DNA from: Perkinsus chesapeaki
Lineage: Eukaryota > Perkinsozoa > Perkinsida > Perkinsidae
NCBI GenBank assembly: GCA_013115145.1
Contig: JAAPAO010000213.1
Coordinates: forward strand, 1 to 52,374
Direction: 5' to 3'
DNA: 52,374 nucleotides
Positions 1 through 9,743 of this stretch are shown here, one piece after another (the first letter of the stretch is position 1; each line of letters begins with the position of its first letter). The position numbers and the translations under genes are program-made. Below the pieces are notes generated by a model. That model was not told the DNA's origin. It made no database searches and saw only the letters and a program-made list of their open reading frames with translations.

Positions 1-965
1 TTCAGGCCCAGTTATAGCAATAACTGTGGGCGTTCAAGACTGTCATCGCAACCGTTGCAAAACGACATACTTGACGATGACAATGTCATGATACCATTCA
101 ATAGAATGGCTTTCCAATAACTCCTGGCACATCATTTGTGCCCGATATAGGCACTTGGGGCACAAACGGCCCCTTAGGGGCAGCCCCTAGATTTGCCTTG
201 GGTCACTTGCTGCTTTGACATGGATACCCAAACCGAAACCTCTTGCCGCTCATACTGAAGTAACTTGATCATATTTGCTACAATGCCATATGAGACCAAA
301 GGACAGACTTCCACCTTTCATGTTTCAACTTGGTAACAAAGAAGCCGTTGCGGCAAAGCTAACTGGGTTGTTCCTACAGCAGAAACTACTTTTGAGCTTT
401 TTCTGTTTTTTGTTCCTGACCTGCTATTCTAGGATTCGGTGCAGCACTTACGAGTTCTCGGCAAAGGCTACACTGAAGGGGTTCACAGCAAATCGCTAGA
501 CAGTTCGGGTCAAACAGGGGAGCAGTAACTTATAAGGAACTTGTAAGTTACACTTTCGCACTGTCATCCCCGTCTCCTAGTGGCTACAACACGCTCAGTT
601 TTATGGGGAAACGGTGAGAATAGAGTGCGCGACATTCAGCGTGGATTCGCATTTTTGTGAGCCTTGAAGCCTATACTGACTCTATGGGGCATTAACAGCG
701 CAACAGGGAATGGGTATACCAAGCTTACAGACTTAAACATAGGAGCCCTAAAAAGCTAATGACTCAATGTCAAGGCGTCCCACGACCCGAGGCGGGCACT
801 ACAATGACCCCACCGACATGACAGTGATTAGTATAGGACCAGACATTTTGTGACTAATAGTCGCTCATCATGGGTCCAAGTCACAGACAATACAGAATCT
901 GGACCCCACTTTGATATCATCGCGATAACAGGGGTTGTGGTTTACGACCAAAAAAATATGATGGC
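1..965. other. Intergenic stretch, no gene recognised
   Basis: I see no supportable coding region here. The open frame at 275-499 has low-complexity hydrophobic content and no recognisable domain. The only structure noticed is the near-perfect hairpin at 525-551. The right edge abuts the separated 3' end of the cysteine-rich gene copy A. Confidence 0.5.
525..551. repeat. Imperfect 12-bp inverted repeat
   Basis: The arms 525-536 and 540-551 pair at 11 of 12 positions around a 3-nt spacer. No gene is adjacent on the left, so the role is unknown; it may be chance or a degenerate element end. Confidence 0.5.
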
Positions 966-1009
966 TCAAGAACACTTTTCCTCCTGCTTCTTAGGCGCAG
1001 GAAGATCAC

Positions 1010-1167
1010 TGTAACCTTATTAGGGTATAAAGCACAACACTTAGTAGGCTCTAAGATACAATTCACCTAACTTAATACTTATTACTGCTCACAGTAGCTT
1101 TCTAGCTTAGCGCAGCTTATAACACAAACGGGGACAATATTCATTGTGTTAGGATACTTATCCTACA
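1010..1167 (-). repeat. 3' LTR of the retroelement
   Basis: A 158-bp terminal repeat starting TGTAACC and ending CCTACA on the plus strand. It is identical by eye to 2773-2930. It contains the short palindrome AGGATACTTATCCT near its right end. Confidence 0.92.
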
Positions 1168-1170
1168 ACG

Positions 1171-1184
1171 TTTTCCCCTCCTTC
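1171..1184 (-). promoter_or_regulatory. Polypurine tract
   Basis: On the minus strand the purine run GAAGGAGGGGAAAA lies 3 nt before the 3' LTR. This is the expected position for plus-strand priming in an LTR retroelement. Confidence 0.7.
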
Positions 1185-1227
1185 ATCAGAGAAGGATAAC
1201 AAAAATAGAAATACAAGCTTACAATAA

Positions 1228-2700
1228 TCACTTCAAAATCTTATCCTCATAACTCTGGCTTTTCCCAAGGCCTAAACTTAATCTTCTCACAGCTATCTTC
1301 CTTCTAGTGCTTCTCCGCACAACGTTCTCACAATCTTCGTTATCATCATTCACGGCTATACTATCATCATCACTTTCAAGCTCAATACTACAATTATCAG
1401 TTTTCTGCTCTTTAATATTCACTTTAGCAGGTGATACCGGCAACTCTTTGACTCCCTTCTCTAAGCTCTTATCAACTTTCACATATCGTAAGTTAATGGT
1501 CTTTGTAACTTTACCATTTGTTATCAATACTGTATTAGGATACCGAAGTGAAGGTCCTTGAACAATCTTCCAGCCTCTTTGGAACACATCTTGTAGTTTA
1601 TTGCCAACACCCAAAGAACCAATTCTTCTTTGATACAGTAGCACATCTTGGCCTGGCGCATAATCACCACTCATCCGTTGTTTCACATTATGACGTCGAT
1701 CATATCCTAGCTTATTATTACGAAACTGTTGAGCTTGATGTAGACGGACATCGTCCCATATCTCATATAGGTCTCGTAGATCATATTGTCGTTGACCGTG
1801 CTCGGAAAAAGAAGGATTCCTACCAAACAATACCTCATAAGGACAACGGTATGACAAAGCCTTGTGTGGTCTAGAGTTATACACATGAACCAATTTCTGA
1901 AACTCTCGCCGAAGTAATTCCGGGGAGTTCAAACCATAGGTGCGTGCAAGTTTGTGTAGAGTTCGATGAACTCTCTCGCAAACCGCGTTGCCCTTTGGGT
2001 AATACTCACTAGAGTGGGTGAGTTTAACCTTAAAGCTTTCAAGTAATCTCAGCACTTCTGGTCCTTGTAGATTTCGAGCATTGTCAGCAACAATCTGATT
2101 GGGCGGGCCCAACTTCACAAAACATTTTTGCAATGCATTAGCAACCGAACCACTCGACATAGTTGATAACCATTCCCAAACCAAGTACTTGCTAAAAGAA
2201 TCTATTACCGTTAACATATGAACAGACTCATACGAGACGATATCCATATGTAACGTGTGCCAAGGTGACACACTAGATACTGTAGCTCTCATAGGTAATA
2301 CGGCTTCTGGTTTGCTGTTCAATATACATCTCTCACAGTTTGATACAATATCATAAGTAGTTCTCCATAACCAAGGAAAATAACATAATTTCCTCAAACA
2401 CTTTACCGTTGCCTCTACATTAGTATGACCAAGTTGATGAACGTCATTTATGATGTTACCACACATTGATAATGGAATAACCGGAACAGTCATTGCTTCA
2501 CTAGCCGAAGCGGTACTCTTGCACCAATGTAAAATACCATCTACAATACGTAGTTCATGAGCAATTTTGGAGTAGTGGCTGAGAACTTGAGTAGTAGGGC
2601 GTATATAGTATCCTCGACGAATAGCTTGAGTAACAATTTTCAAGTCAACATCTTCTTCTTGACGTCGTTGAATCTCCTTCAAAGGTAGACTTATCTTCAA
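1228..2700 (-). CDS. Retroelement integrase (5'-truncated pol remnant)
   Basis: A 490-codon frame containing a zinc-binding HHCC module (H, H, then CERC), followed by a DDE integrase core: D in the HMDIVS region, D in VADN, and E in NAVCERVH. A basic, Ser/Asp-rich tail ends in RRSTRRK. The first residues (KEIQRRQEEDVDLK type) match the linker that normally joins RNase H to integrase in gypsy-like pol. The codon at 2698-2700 is TTG, not ATG. The frame stays open back to a TAG at 2764-2766 without an in-frame ATG, so the pol start has been deleted rather than annotated wrongly. The integrase core looks intact, but the element cannot encode its own reverse transcriptase. Confidence 0.88.
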   Translation of the reverse strand: MKISLPLKEIQRRQEEDVDLKIVTQAIRRGYYIRPTTQVLSHYSKIAHELRIVDGILHWCKSTASASEAMTVPVIPLSMCGNIINDVHQLGHTNVEATVKCLRKLCYFPWLWRTTYDIVSNCERCILNSKPEAVLPMRATVSSVSPWHTLHMDIVSYESVHMLTVIDSFSKYLVWEWLSTMSSGSVANALQKCFVKLGPPNQIVADNARNLQGPEVLRLLESFKVKLTHSSEYYPKGNAVCERVHRTLHKLARTYGLNSPELLRREFQKLVHVYNSRPHKALSYRCPYEVLFGRNPSFSEHGQRQYDLRDLYEIWDDVRLHQAQQFRNNKLGYDRRHNVKQRMSGDYAPGQDVLLYQRRIGSLGVGNKLQDVFQRGWKIVQGPSLRYPNTVLITNGKVTKTINLRYVKVDKSLEKGVKELPVSPAKVNIKEQKTDNCSIELESDDDSIAVNDDNEDCENVVRRSTRRKIAVRRLSLGLGKSQSYEDKILK

Positions 2701-2753
2701 AGGTATATTATCAATGCATGCGGCGCAAATATGGTCATGTGCTTCGACAATAT

Positions 2754-2769
2754 GATAACCATACTACCA
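2754..2769 (-). promoter_or_regulatory. Candidate primer-binding site
   Basis: On the minus strand TGGTAGTATGGTTATC starts 3 nt after the 5' LTR. TGG is the complement of a tRNA CCA end, as is usual for LTR elements. I cannot name the priming tRNA. Confidence 0.5.
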
Positions 2770-2772
2770 CGT

Positions 2773-2930
2773 TGTAACCTTATTAGGGTATAAAGCACAA
2801 CACTTAGTAGGCTCTAAGATACAATTCACCTAACTTAATACTTATTACTGCTCACAGTAGCTTTCTAGCTTAGCGCAGCTTATAACACAAACGGGGACAA
2901 TATTCATTGTGTTAGGATACTTATCCTACA
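2773..2930 (-). repeat. 5' LTR of the retroelement
   Basis: Second 158-bp terminal repeat. On the minus strand this is the promoter-side LTR. Its outer edge provides the premature stop codon that now ends cysteine-rich gene copy A. Confidence 0.92.
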
Positions 2931-3265
2931 TCACCACTCAGACCACTGCACTTTAGGAACGCTGGATTGCAGTTTTTATCCATACATGTTTTACAGCTTG
3001 GGTTCGAAGGAGTCATGCAGTCAGATAGACAGTCATCGAGGACGCACTTCCCGGACTCGGTGAAACAGTCGGCGCAGCCGTTGGTCAAACCACAACCCTG
3101 TTCGAGGCATTGGCTTATCTTGGAGGGGTCAAGCATAGCCTGCATGCCACAATGCCACAGGAAACCAGGGAATAGACTCCCTCCAATCTTTGCCTTGTCT
3201 CCGTCATTACAGGCATTGTCAGAAGCCGTAACAGCAATGAGGAAAAAGTTGACCAAAGAACGCAT

Positions 3266-4667
3266 AGTTGTGCTGAATAGATGTCAGGAAACCTTGAGCT
3301 GCGCGGTGACTGCTTTCGATGATGTCCCTCCAGGAAATGACGACAGTACGCGCGTACAGCTATTCTTGGACCATACAAGTTCTAGCAGGACGCCATGACA
3401 ACGACCGTTTTACGGTATCTGAAACACGGAGATCGGATATCCTGAAGACCGTATCATGTTGAGGACCCAGCGGGTTACTGATTGTGATGTTCCAAACTGC
3501 TCTTATCCATGTCCAGGAAGAATGTCGATCAAATGTGACAGAAAATTGTCTGCACGTGACCGAATACGCGCGAATGCCAAATTTCTCGTTGGACTTTGAG
3601 TAGTCTCGCGGTAGAGACTAGCAGCCTAGAACTTCTGGACATCTATGTCTATTATTCTTCATGCAAGTGGGATATGTATCACATACCAGCGATAAATCAC
3701 AAAAGCGGCACCACGGCTATATCATATCTGTCTCCTCCTCTGGCCTGACCCATGAGGGTCTCTGCCTTGGTTCCGAATCTCAACCTAAACCCGAACTTAC
3801 AGTACTTGTAGCCAATATGCCGAGAGACAAGCATCATGCACGATGCATGCGTGAAAATTGAGGCATCGTTTGTTCCTCGGGAGAGGTCTGTTTCGCGGTT
3901 GAATGTGCACGCCGAGCACACTGTATGGTGTACAGTGGGCCAACTAAATCCCTGCTACGGTCCCGTCACGAAACACCCAGCACCCTCAAGACTCGTCGAG
4001 CCTGCGGCAATGAGACCATCAATCGGGACTTCGAATGGAATCACCCGTGCTTGAGGATGCCAGAAAGCAGACCGACTGGGCAAGGAAGTTATATGCCGCA
4101 GGTGCACTACATAGCATGCACAGAAGCAACGAGCCTATCAGATATATCGATGAATCATCGACTTACTTCACGGCCTATTGTGACGTGTTTGTATGATAAT
4201 AAAATGTGCAGTATACCAGGGCTGAATGATTTTCAGTAGATGACGACTACTGTTAAACTACGTACTCGTGAGCATCCGTATATAATATATCTGCATCAGG
4301 CTACAGCAGATGTTTACTTAGTCGTAGGGTCGTGGAAGCTTTCGAAAGAAAAAGGTAATTTACGATTATCCTGTTGCACTGAACTTTAAAAACACAAATC
4401 AATAGAGTTCAGATATCTCAATACAAGCGAAAATATGTCGTCTATTGGTACCCGATAGAGGGCCTAGTCCGCGAGCTGGCAGAAGTCAGAACTCATTTTA
4501 ATCACGTCAGCGAGATGTGAGAGGCCATAAGGCCCACAGATATATCTCGCACCCTGTCAAGGGTACGTCTATGAGATATAGACCTCCCACAGCGGGCTCT
4601 AAAGACTAAATGGTAAAGCATGAGTCATTCATATAAACTCTGCCTGGTGAGTATCAAAGCTGACTGC
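3266..4667. other. Intergenic stretch between Cys-rich copies A and B
   Basis: No convincing gene. Short open frames occur on both strands without domains, introns or codon pattern that I can support. The first bases upstream of copy A resemble those upstream of copy C, consistent with a duplicated promoter or 5' leader. Confidence 0.5.
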
Positions 4668-5043
4668 TCAGGAGCACTGGTCCTCTTGTTTCGTAGGAGC
4701 AGGAGGAAGCTTATCCAGACCCGTGCAATCACGGAGCGCTTCGTTACAGTGTTTATCCATACACTCTTCACAGCCGGCGCTTGCGGGAGTAGACATGCAC
4801 GGTCCTAGACAGTTTTGTAGCACGCATTTCCCGGAAGAACTGAAACAGTCAGCACAGCTTGAACCCAGTCCAGCCTCGTTCAAGGCATTGGCCTATCTTG
4901 GATGGGTCCAAGCCAGCACCCGCACCACAGTGCCATAGAAAACCAGGGAACAGACTGCCGTTAATCTTGGTCTTCTCAGCGTCAGTACAAGCATCACCAG
5001 AAGCCGCGACGACACCGAGCAAGATGCTGGCCAAAGCACGCAT
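4668..5043 (-). pseudogene. Secreted Cys-rich protein gene copy B, frameshifted
   Basis: Homologous to copies A and C. From an ATG at 5041-5043 the frame encodes a signal peptide (MRALASILLG) and the conserved SLFPGFLWHCG block, then a CLERG segment, where it runs out of frame and stops. The rest of the protein (CADCF, GKCVL, CLGPCM, CEECMDK, the KQEDQCS-like end) is open in another frame down to 4668. Compared with copies A and C, two bases appear to be missing near 4880. This could be a real inactivating mutation or an assembly error. Function unknown. Confidence 0.72.
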
Positions 5044-7392
5044 TTGTGACGAAGTTGGGAGAATCCTGAAAGGCAATGGCAGACTGGCAAGTCTGGTGCG
5101 AAATAAACGCAATACACCGGGAAGTTGCAACCCTCACCTCTAAGAGACGTACGAAGAGACGAGTTGCTAGAGTCAAGCCCAGCACTGGAGATAGAATTTC
5201 TAAAGAATGGCTTGGCTGATACATCAAGTTCATTCAACGAAACTCAAGTGAAGTTCCGCATGACGTGGCTCCGTGATATACAGCAGGGAGCCTAGTAGCT
5301 GTCTATCTACGAGTCGTAGCTCAAGGAGGAGTACAGGTTCCTGTTGTTACAACAGGAACGAGATGTGTTGCAACACTGTTGTACCAGCAAGCTTATCAGT
5401 ACTGTCACATTCAAGACATGTTGATGTATCCTTCAACGGGAAGGGTGTTCCATGGCCTTTTCGATAATCGCCTGTGGAGTGCGATTGCGCCACGTGACTA
5501 GGCTGTGGCGCAGACTTTCTGAGGATGTTAACGTACGCCTCCGAAGAACTCTTTCCTAGTGGAAGTTTATCCGAACAATCTAATGTCACTGCTGCCTAAA
5601 TTATCATTTTAATACCACGCAGAGCGGTGATTTGGAGCATCGATTGCGGTACACAATCAGAAACGCGCCGTGGCGACCGAGGGACAAGGCAACTCGGTGA
5701 CGGATGGCTCGCACCCTTGCACAGGTTCACTGGGGGGCTCGCTAGCGTGACTCAAACAGGGTGGGCCCTGGACACAGCGTGAGGACTGATGTGTATAACA
5801 AGCAGAGGAGCTTAAGATAAGAGTTTGAAAATGTTAGTTATCGAGTGTTACGTTGATCTAGCATTGAAATTCCGAGGAGCGCACTGCGCTCAGCGCAAAG
5901 AACTGTCTATACGTGCATCAGCGAGTTGAATTCCGCCTTCGTTGCATTGTAGCACAGTGATTCTACTGAATTAGAGTTTTGAATAACTTGAGAACATCGC
6001 AGAGGTCGTTTCGCGTGCGGCATGGCTGGTGTATGGAATACACTGTGTACTGTAGAAGGAAACACGGGAGGGCTCGCCAGCCACCATCCAGTTAACACGT
6101 TGCGCGCATGGGCTCGCCGGACGAACGTTTCTGGAGATCTCACGAGCCGCACAAGTGAGGCACTTGCACTGTGGGTCGGCTCACCCTGTGGCCGAAAGTA
6201 ACAAGAAGTGTTATTCAGCCAAGTCTTTCTGTGTATGGCGCTGGCGACGAAGCTGGCCCTAGAAGGGACGGCTCCACAATAGAACAATTGAATGTAGATT
6301 CTGCAGTTTCCTGAGACTACGCTGTGTACTCTCATATAAATGTAATATACTCAGTGATTGTAACCATTCGCCTTGTGCGGTATTATACTACTAGTGGTAG
6401 TCCACAAGTGGCTGAATTCGAGTCTTCAACTTGCTGTTCTGTGATAGATAGCCTACTGATTTCAAGCTGTCATATCGGAAACCCCAGAGACCGAGTCGTA
6501 CAGTCTAGCCCAGCGCATGGATTCCTCAACTTGAGAGAGTAATACCTATAAATTGTATAATATAGAATTTTAGTGCTTTAATGACGTGTTTGCTATCATA
6601 GACTGATGCGTGCTCTCGTTCCCCGCTACTGGCACCCAATTCAAGGGTGTAGGCGAAAGTAAAGGAGCTTAAAATAATAGCGTTATCCTAGGTTTCGCCG
6701 GAATTACAAGTTGTTTTCTACTACTAAATGACCGGCTAGAACTAGGTTGGGATTCTGGGGAGGCAAGCCGATGATGATCGGGCTTCGTATCACCCTCGAT
6801 AGGGAGGCTCCCGAAGATTATCTAGGCTTACTTCACGAGATGCTCGAATCGATACGGGCCGAAGTTGAAGAAGTCCTTCTTGGCTCTCCTCGGATATTCT
6901 ACCCGTTGCGGCGGATGGTGAACATGCAACAGGTCATCATCACGCGTGTTGTGAAGTGGACGTTGATCAACCATTTTGGCAGAATGGATGTATTTGAACA
7001 GTAGCTGCCTGAATCAAGTTACTCGCTCGAACACTCAGCGACAATGTGTGATCTGCTGTACAAGTCCTCAAACTATACTGTCTGGGTGAACTATTAGCAG
7101 CGCAACTGTGATTGGAGCAGCAAAGCTGATGAGTATTAACTGAGTGGCCCTCTCGAGGGTCTAATGTTATGAGTTGAGGCATGCCATTAGACCATAAGAG
7201 AGCATTACAATATGACTGACTGGACGTGGTGGATAATAATTGGACCATAGATAGTGTGAGTGTATGCCGAGGTTTTAGGACGATGAGCAGAGTAATGAGT
7301 GCGCGCAAGTACTGCAAGAGCAAAACATGCCACACTTAGTTCATCCATATTGTAGACATAATACTCGTACTCGAGACCAAAAGTGTGATTAC
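5044..7392. other. Intergenic stretch between Cys-rich copies B and C
   Basis: About 2.3 kb with no gene I can support. The longest frames (5907-6335 minus, 6967-7335 minus) lack any recognisable domain and have the scattered codon use of chance frames. Confidence 0.5.
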
Positions 7393-7688
7393 TCATGAAC
7401 ACTTGTCTTCCGTCTTAGTGGGTGCAGGAATAGGACTGGCTAGACCAGTGCACTTAAGGAGTGCTGTGCTAGACCGGACTCGGTGAAACAGTCGGCGCAG
7501 CCGTTGGTTAAACCACAACCCTGTTCGAGGCATGGGCCTATCTTGGAGGGGTCAAGCATAGCCTGCAGGCCACAGTGCCACAGGAAACCAGGGAACAGGC
7601 TCCCCCCAATCTTCGCCTTGTCTCCGTCATTACAGGCATTGTCACAAGCTGCAACAGTGAAGAGGAGGATGTTGGCCAAAGAACGCAT
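7393..7688 (-). pseudogene. Secreted Cys-rich protein gene copy C, internally deleted
   Basis: The first two thirds closely match copy A: signal peptide MRSLANILL, SLFPGFLWHCG, CLEQGCGLTNG, CADCFTESG. Immediately after TESG the frame goes off and stops at 7440. Another frame then shows the family's C-terminal end (KCTGL followed by a KTEDKCS tail, TGA at 7393-7395). Relative to copy A roughly 90 bp are missing, removing the central CVL-CL-CM-CKTC cysteines and shifting the frame. It is most likely a dead relic. Confidence 0.7.
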
Positions 7689-8550
7689 TGTTAGGCTGAA
7701 CAGATATCGAAAATCCTAAAGTTCGTAACGACTGAAGCTCTGTGACCTCGAGGTTGTCACCGTGACACTTCAACGATAACACTGTCTTACAACGCAACAC
7801 TGATCCGGTGGGATGTTAGCCGTTTCTTCGGTCTGGCAAGCTTGCGCGTGGATCTATGCCGGTGGAGAACACATCAACGATCGGGATCTAGGCACTGGAT
7901 CCTAGTCATTAATGTATTAGTGTAACGACGAGTAAACACCCTCGGCCAGATGCTCGGGGTCACGTCACCATGTGTAAGCATATTCGATTATTTTATTCCA
8001 TTTAGCCTCCTTACTAAAGAGGAGTTTTGGAAGTGGTATTCCCTCTCTGGTAAGTATACATGTAAAATCCACTAACTACGCTGGAACATGACCGTGAATG
8101 CCTCGGGACGTTGGCACGTTCCCTGGTCGGATGACTTACCCTATACTCCGTCGTGAACGCTTAAGCGATCGCGATCGTTCGTATGAGTATTGTGTAATCG
8201 ATATATGATTGTTACCTCCGGCAGTGACATGAACGGCTCACAATCTGTTGGTCATAAGTTATGACCAATCGTTACGACTCATAACGATCACCAATAGGAT
8301 AGCAAAGAATATTAGCAACTAAGTTTACCGTTGGTGAATTGCTAAGGTGGTCGCTCTAAATTATTGGTATTGGTGTTTTGTTAAGATTGATGATAGTGTG
8401 TATGGTACCTCTCAATCCCTCAAGACTGATAACGCAATGTCGAGCAATAGCCAACACGCATGTCATGCGTAAAATAGGTCTGGCTTTTAGCAGCTAATCG
8501 TACTTACGACGAACATCAATCTGCATGGTATTCAATGTACATCACCTAAT
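7689..8550. other. Intergenic stretch, no gene seen
   Basis: No open frame longer than about 60 codons with recognisable content. A few short palindromes (for example GCGATCGCGATCG near 8164) are the only visible structures. Confidence 0.5.
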
Positions 8551-8814
8551 TCATTCCACTTGTTTCTCTTTTGGTTCACACCATTTATAGCAATTAGTAA
8601 TACTTCGAGTCACTGGACGACAAGTCTTGTGTTTCTCCTCGCCCTTCATGCAAAAGCAAGGTGACTCGGTGCCACTGTCGGCGTCACCGCAGTACATGGC
8701 CTTCCTAACGCGGTCTATGATACCCTGCTCTGCTATACGAGCTCTGTTTATACCCCCTATTGAGGTTATTCGCAGGACGAGTAAAAAGATGCTCCAAGCA
8801 GTAGGCGTGTACAT
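8551..8814 (-). CDS. Small secreted Cys-rich protein (hypothetical)
   Basis: 87 codons from an ATG at 8812-8814. The N-terminus (WSIFLLVLRI) is hydrophobic and could be a signal peptide or anchor. The second half carries six cysteines (CGD, CFC, CRP, NCY, WCEP), then a Lys/Glu-rich end. It is unrelated in sequence to copies A-C, but its size and layout are similar, and it lies in the same gene-poor region. I do not recognise a family. The frame is short enough that chance cannot be excluded. Confidence 0.45.
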   Translation of the reverse strand: MYTPTAWSIFLLVLRITSIGGINRARIAEQGIIDRVRKAMYCGDADSGTESPCFCMKGEEKHKTCRPVTRSITNCYKWCEPKEKQVE

Positions 8815-9743
8815 AGTTATAACCGAATACTGGAAAACTACAAATCAACGGCGAAACGGTATACGCTTCTTCAAGATATATTCCGAGGTAAAATCGCTAA
8901 AGGGTGCGAAAGATACTCCACTAAGCGTCTTCGGGGTCATCAGTGGAAACCGCCTCCAGAGGTTTTCGTAGTTTCCTGCTACTTTGCGAGGTGATGTGGC
9001 AAGCGGAAAGCGGCTAGTCCACTGTGGGTGCATCTCCACTGCATTTGCGATTTCGCACATCCCGCAGGATACTCCAAGGTGACTGACCATTATTTCGCAT
9101 GGAGAAGTTAATCAATTTGTTTTAAGTGTAAGATCGTAATGAATTTTTGGATCTGCACTCGACGTTAGCCTTAGTAGAACGGAGCAGGATAGAATTTAGG
9201 TCATTCTGCGGGATACTTTTCAACATCGGTCTCTTTTAGGCCCTCCCTCGTGCATATCTGTAAGTCGTTTATATCAATTCATGAAGTTCAGCGATAATAC
9301 ATAAACATATTGATGATTTTGCAACCCATTCGAGTCACAACACATTCGGAATATATTAGCCGATTCGAATGGGTTCAACCCATTGGGTTGAATCTAAATG
9401 GAAAAGATGTGATGACAATATTATTTCGACCTTCAGAAAGTGATCCCTAGGAAAATGCAAGTTCGACAAGATAGTCAAGATTGTTCCGGCACATTTGATT
9501 TGGTTGAATTGAGCGCCCAAGGATAGTGCGTTTGGAATACGTAGTACGACCATAATAGGCCCAATGTTCATTAGACCAATTCTGGGAATAATACTCAGAA
9601 TCGGCTCCAGCATCGCATTTTACGTGTAAAAAAGCTGGAATCGATTCTGAATTTCAAAATCGGTTTATTGAACGATCCCTGGAGCTCTGGTGAGTTTTAC
9701 GTTTCCTCTTTCTATCTGATCCGTCGCCTTCGTCATCACCAAT
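8815..9743. other. Intergenic stretch with a nested inverted repeat
   Basis: No gene supported; open frames on either strand lack domains. It contains the overlapping inverted repeats at 9323-9392. Confidence 0.5.
9323..9392. repeat. Two overlapping inverted repeats
   Basis: Arms 9323-9333 and 9365-9375 are perfect 11-bp inverted copies (AACCCATTCGA / TCGAATGGGTT). A second perfect 8-bp hairpin (9374-9381 with 9385-9392) overlaps the right arm. The same CCCATT motif is reused, so mutually exclusive foldings are possible. Function unknown. Confidence 0.6.

Larger units (their letters stand above)
1010..2930 (-). mobile_element. Compact LTR retroelement with integrase-only interior
   Basis: A 1921-bp element bounded by two 158-bp direct repeats that are identical by eye, begin TG and end CA, and are flanked by a 4-bp target duplication TCAC (1006-1009 and 2931-2934). 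Read on the minus strand, the 5' LTR is 2773-2930. A TGG-starting candidate primer-binding site lies 3 nt beyond it, and a polypurine tract lies just before the 3' LTR. The interior has an integrase frame but no gag, protease, reverse transcriptase or RNase H. It therefore looks like an internally deleted, non-autonomous derivative of a Ty3/gypsy-like or related element. Identical LTRs indicate a recent insertion. Confidence 0.9.
966..3265 (-). pseudogene. Secreted Cys-rich protein gene copy A, interrupted by an LTR element
   Basis: Reads leftwards from an ATG at 3263-3265. The protein begins with an MRSL-type signal peptide of about 17 residues, then a CNDGDKAKIGGSLFPGFLWH block, then a cysteine-rich half (CADCF, GKCVL, CLSDCM, CKTCMDK, NC). 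At 2931 the LTR element at 1010-2930 interrupts it. The frame reads only a few codons into the LTR and stops, giving 114 residues. The original last dozen or so codons survive on the far side of the element (1009 back to a TGA at 966-968) and end in a KQEEKCS-like tail matching copies B and C. Upstream bases resemble those of copy C. Function unknown. The family resembles small secreted Cys-rich proteins of protists, but I recognise no named domain. The truncated protein might still fold, since it loses only the tail, including one Cys. Confidence 0.75.

Noticed and set aside
961-970. Spliced-leader-like end (GGCTCAAG)
   Set aside because: Only the last bases resemble the dinoflagellate/Perkinsus leader; no full leader or donor site, and the site is the 3' end of Cys-rich copy A.
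1307-1874. Plus-strand ORFs at 1307-1561 and 1548-1874
   Set aside because: Antisense shadows of the integrase reading frame.
5907-6335. 142-codon minus-strand ORF in the gene-poor region
   Set aside because: No signal peptide, domain or splice logic; composition looks like chance.
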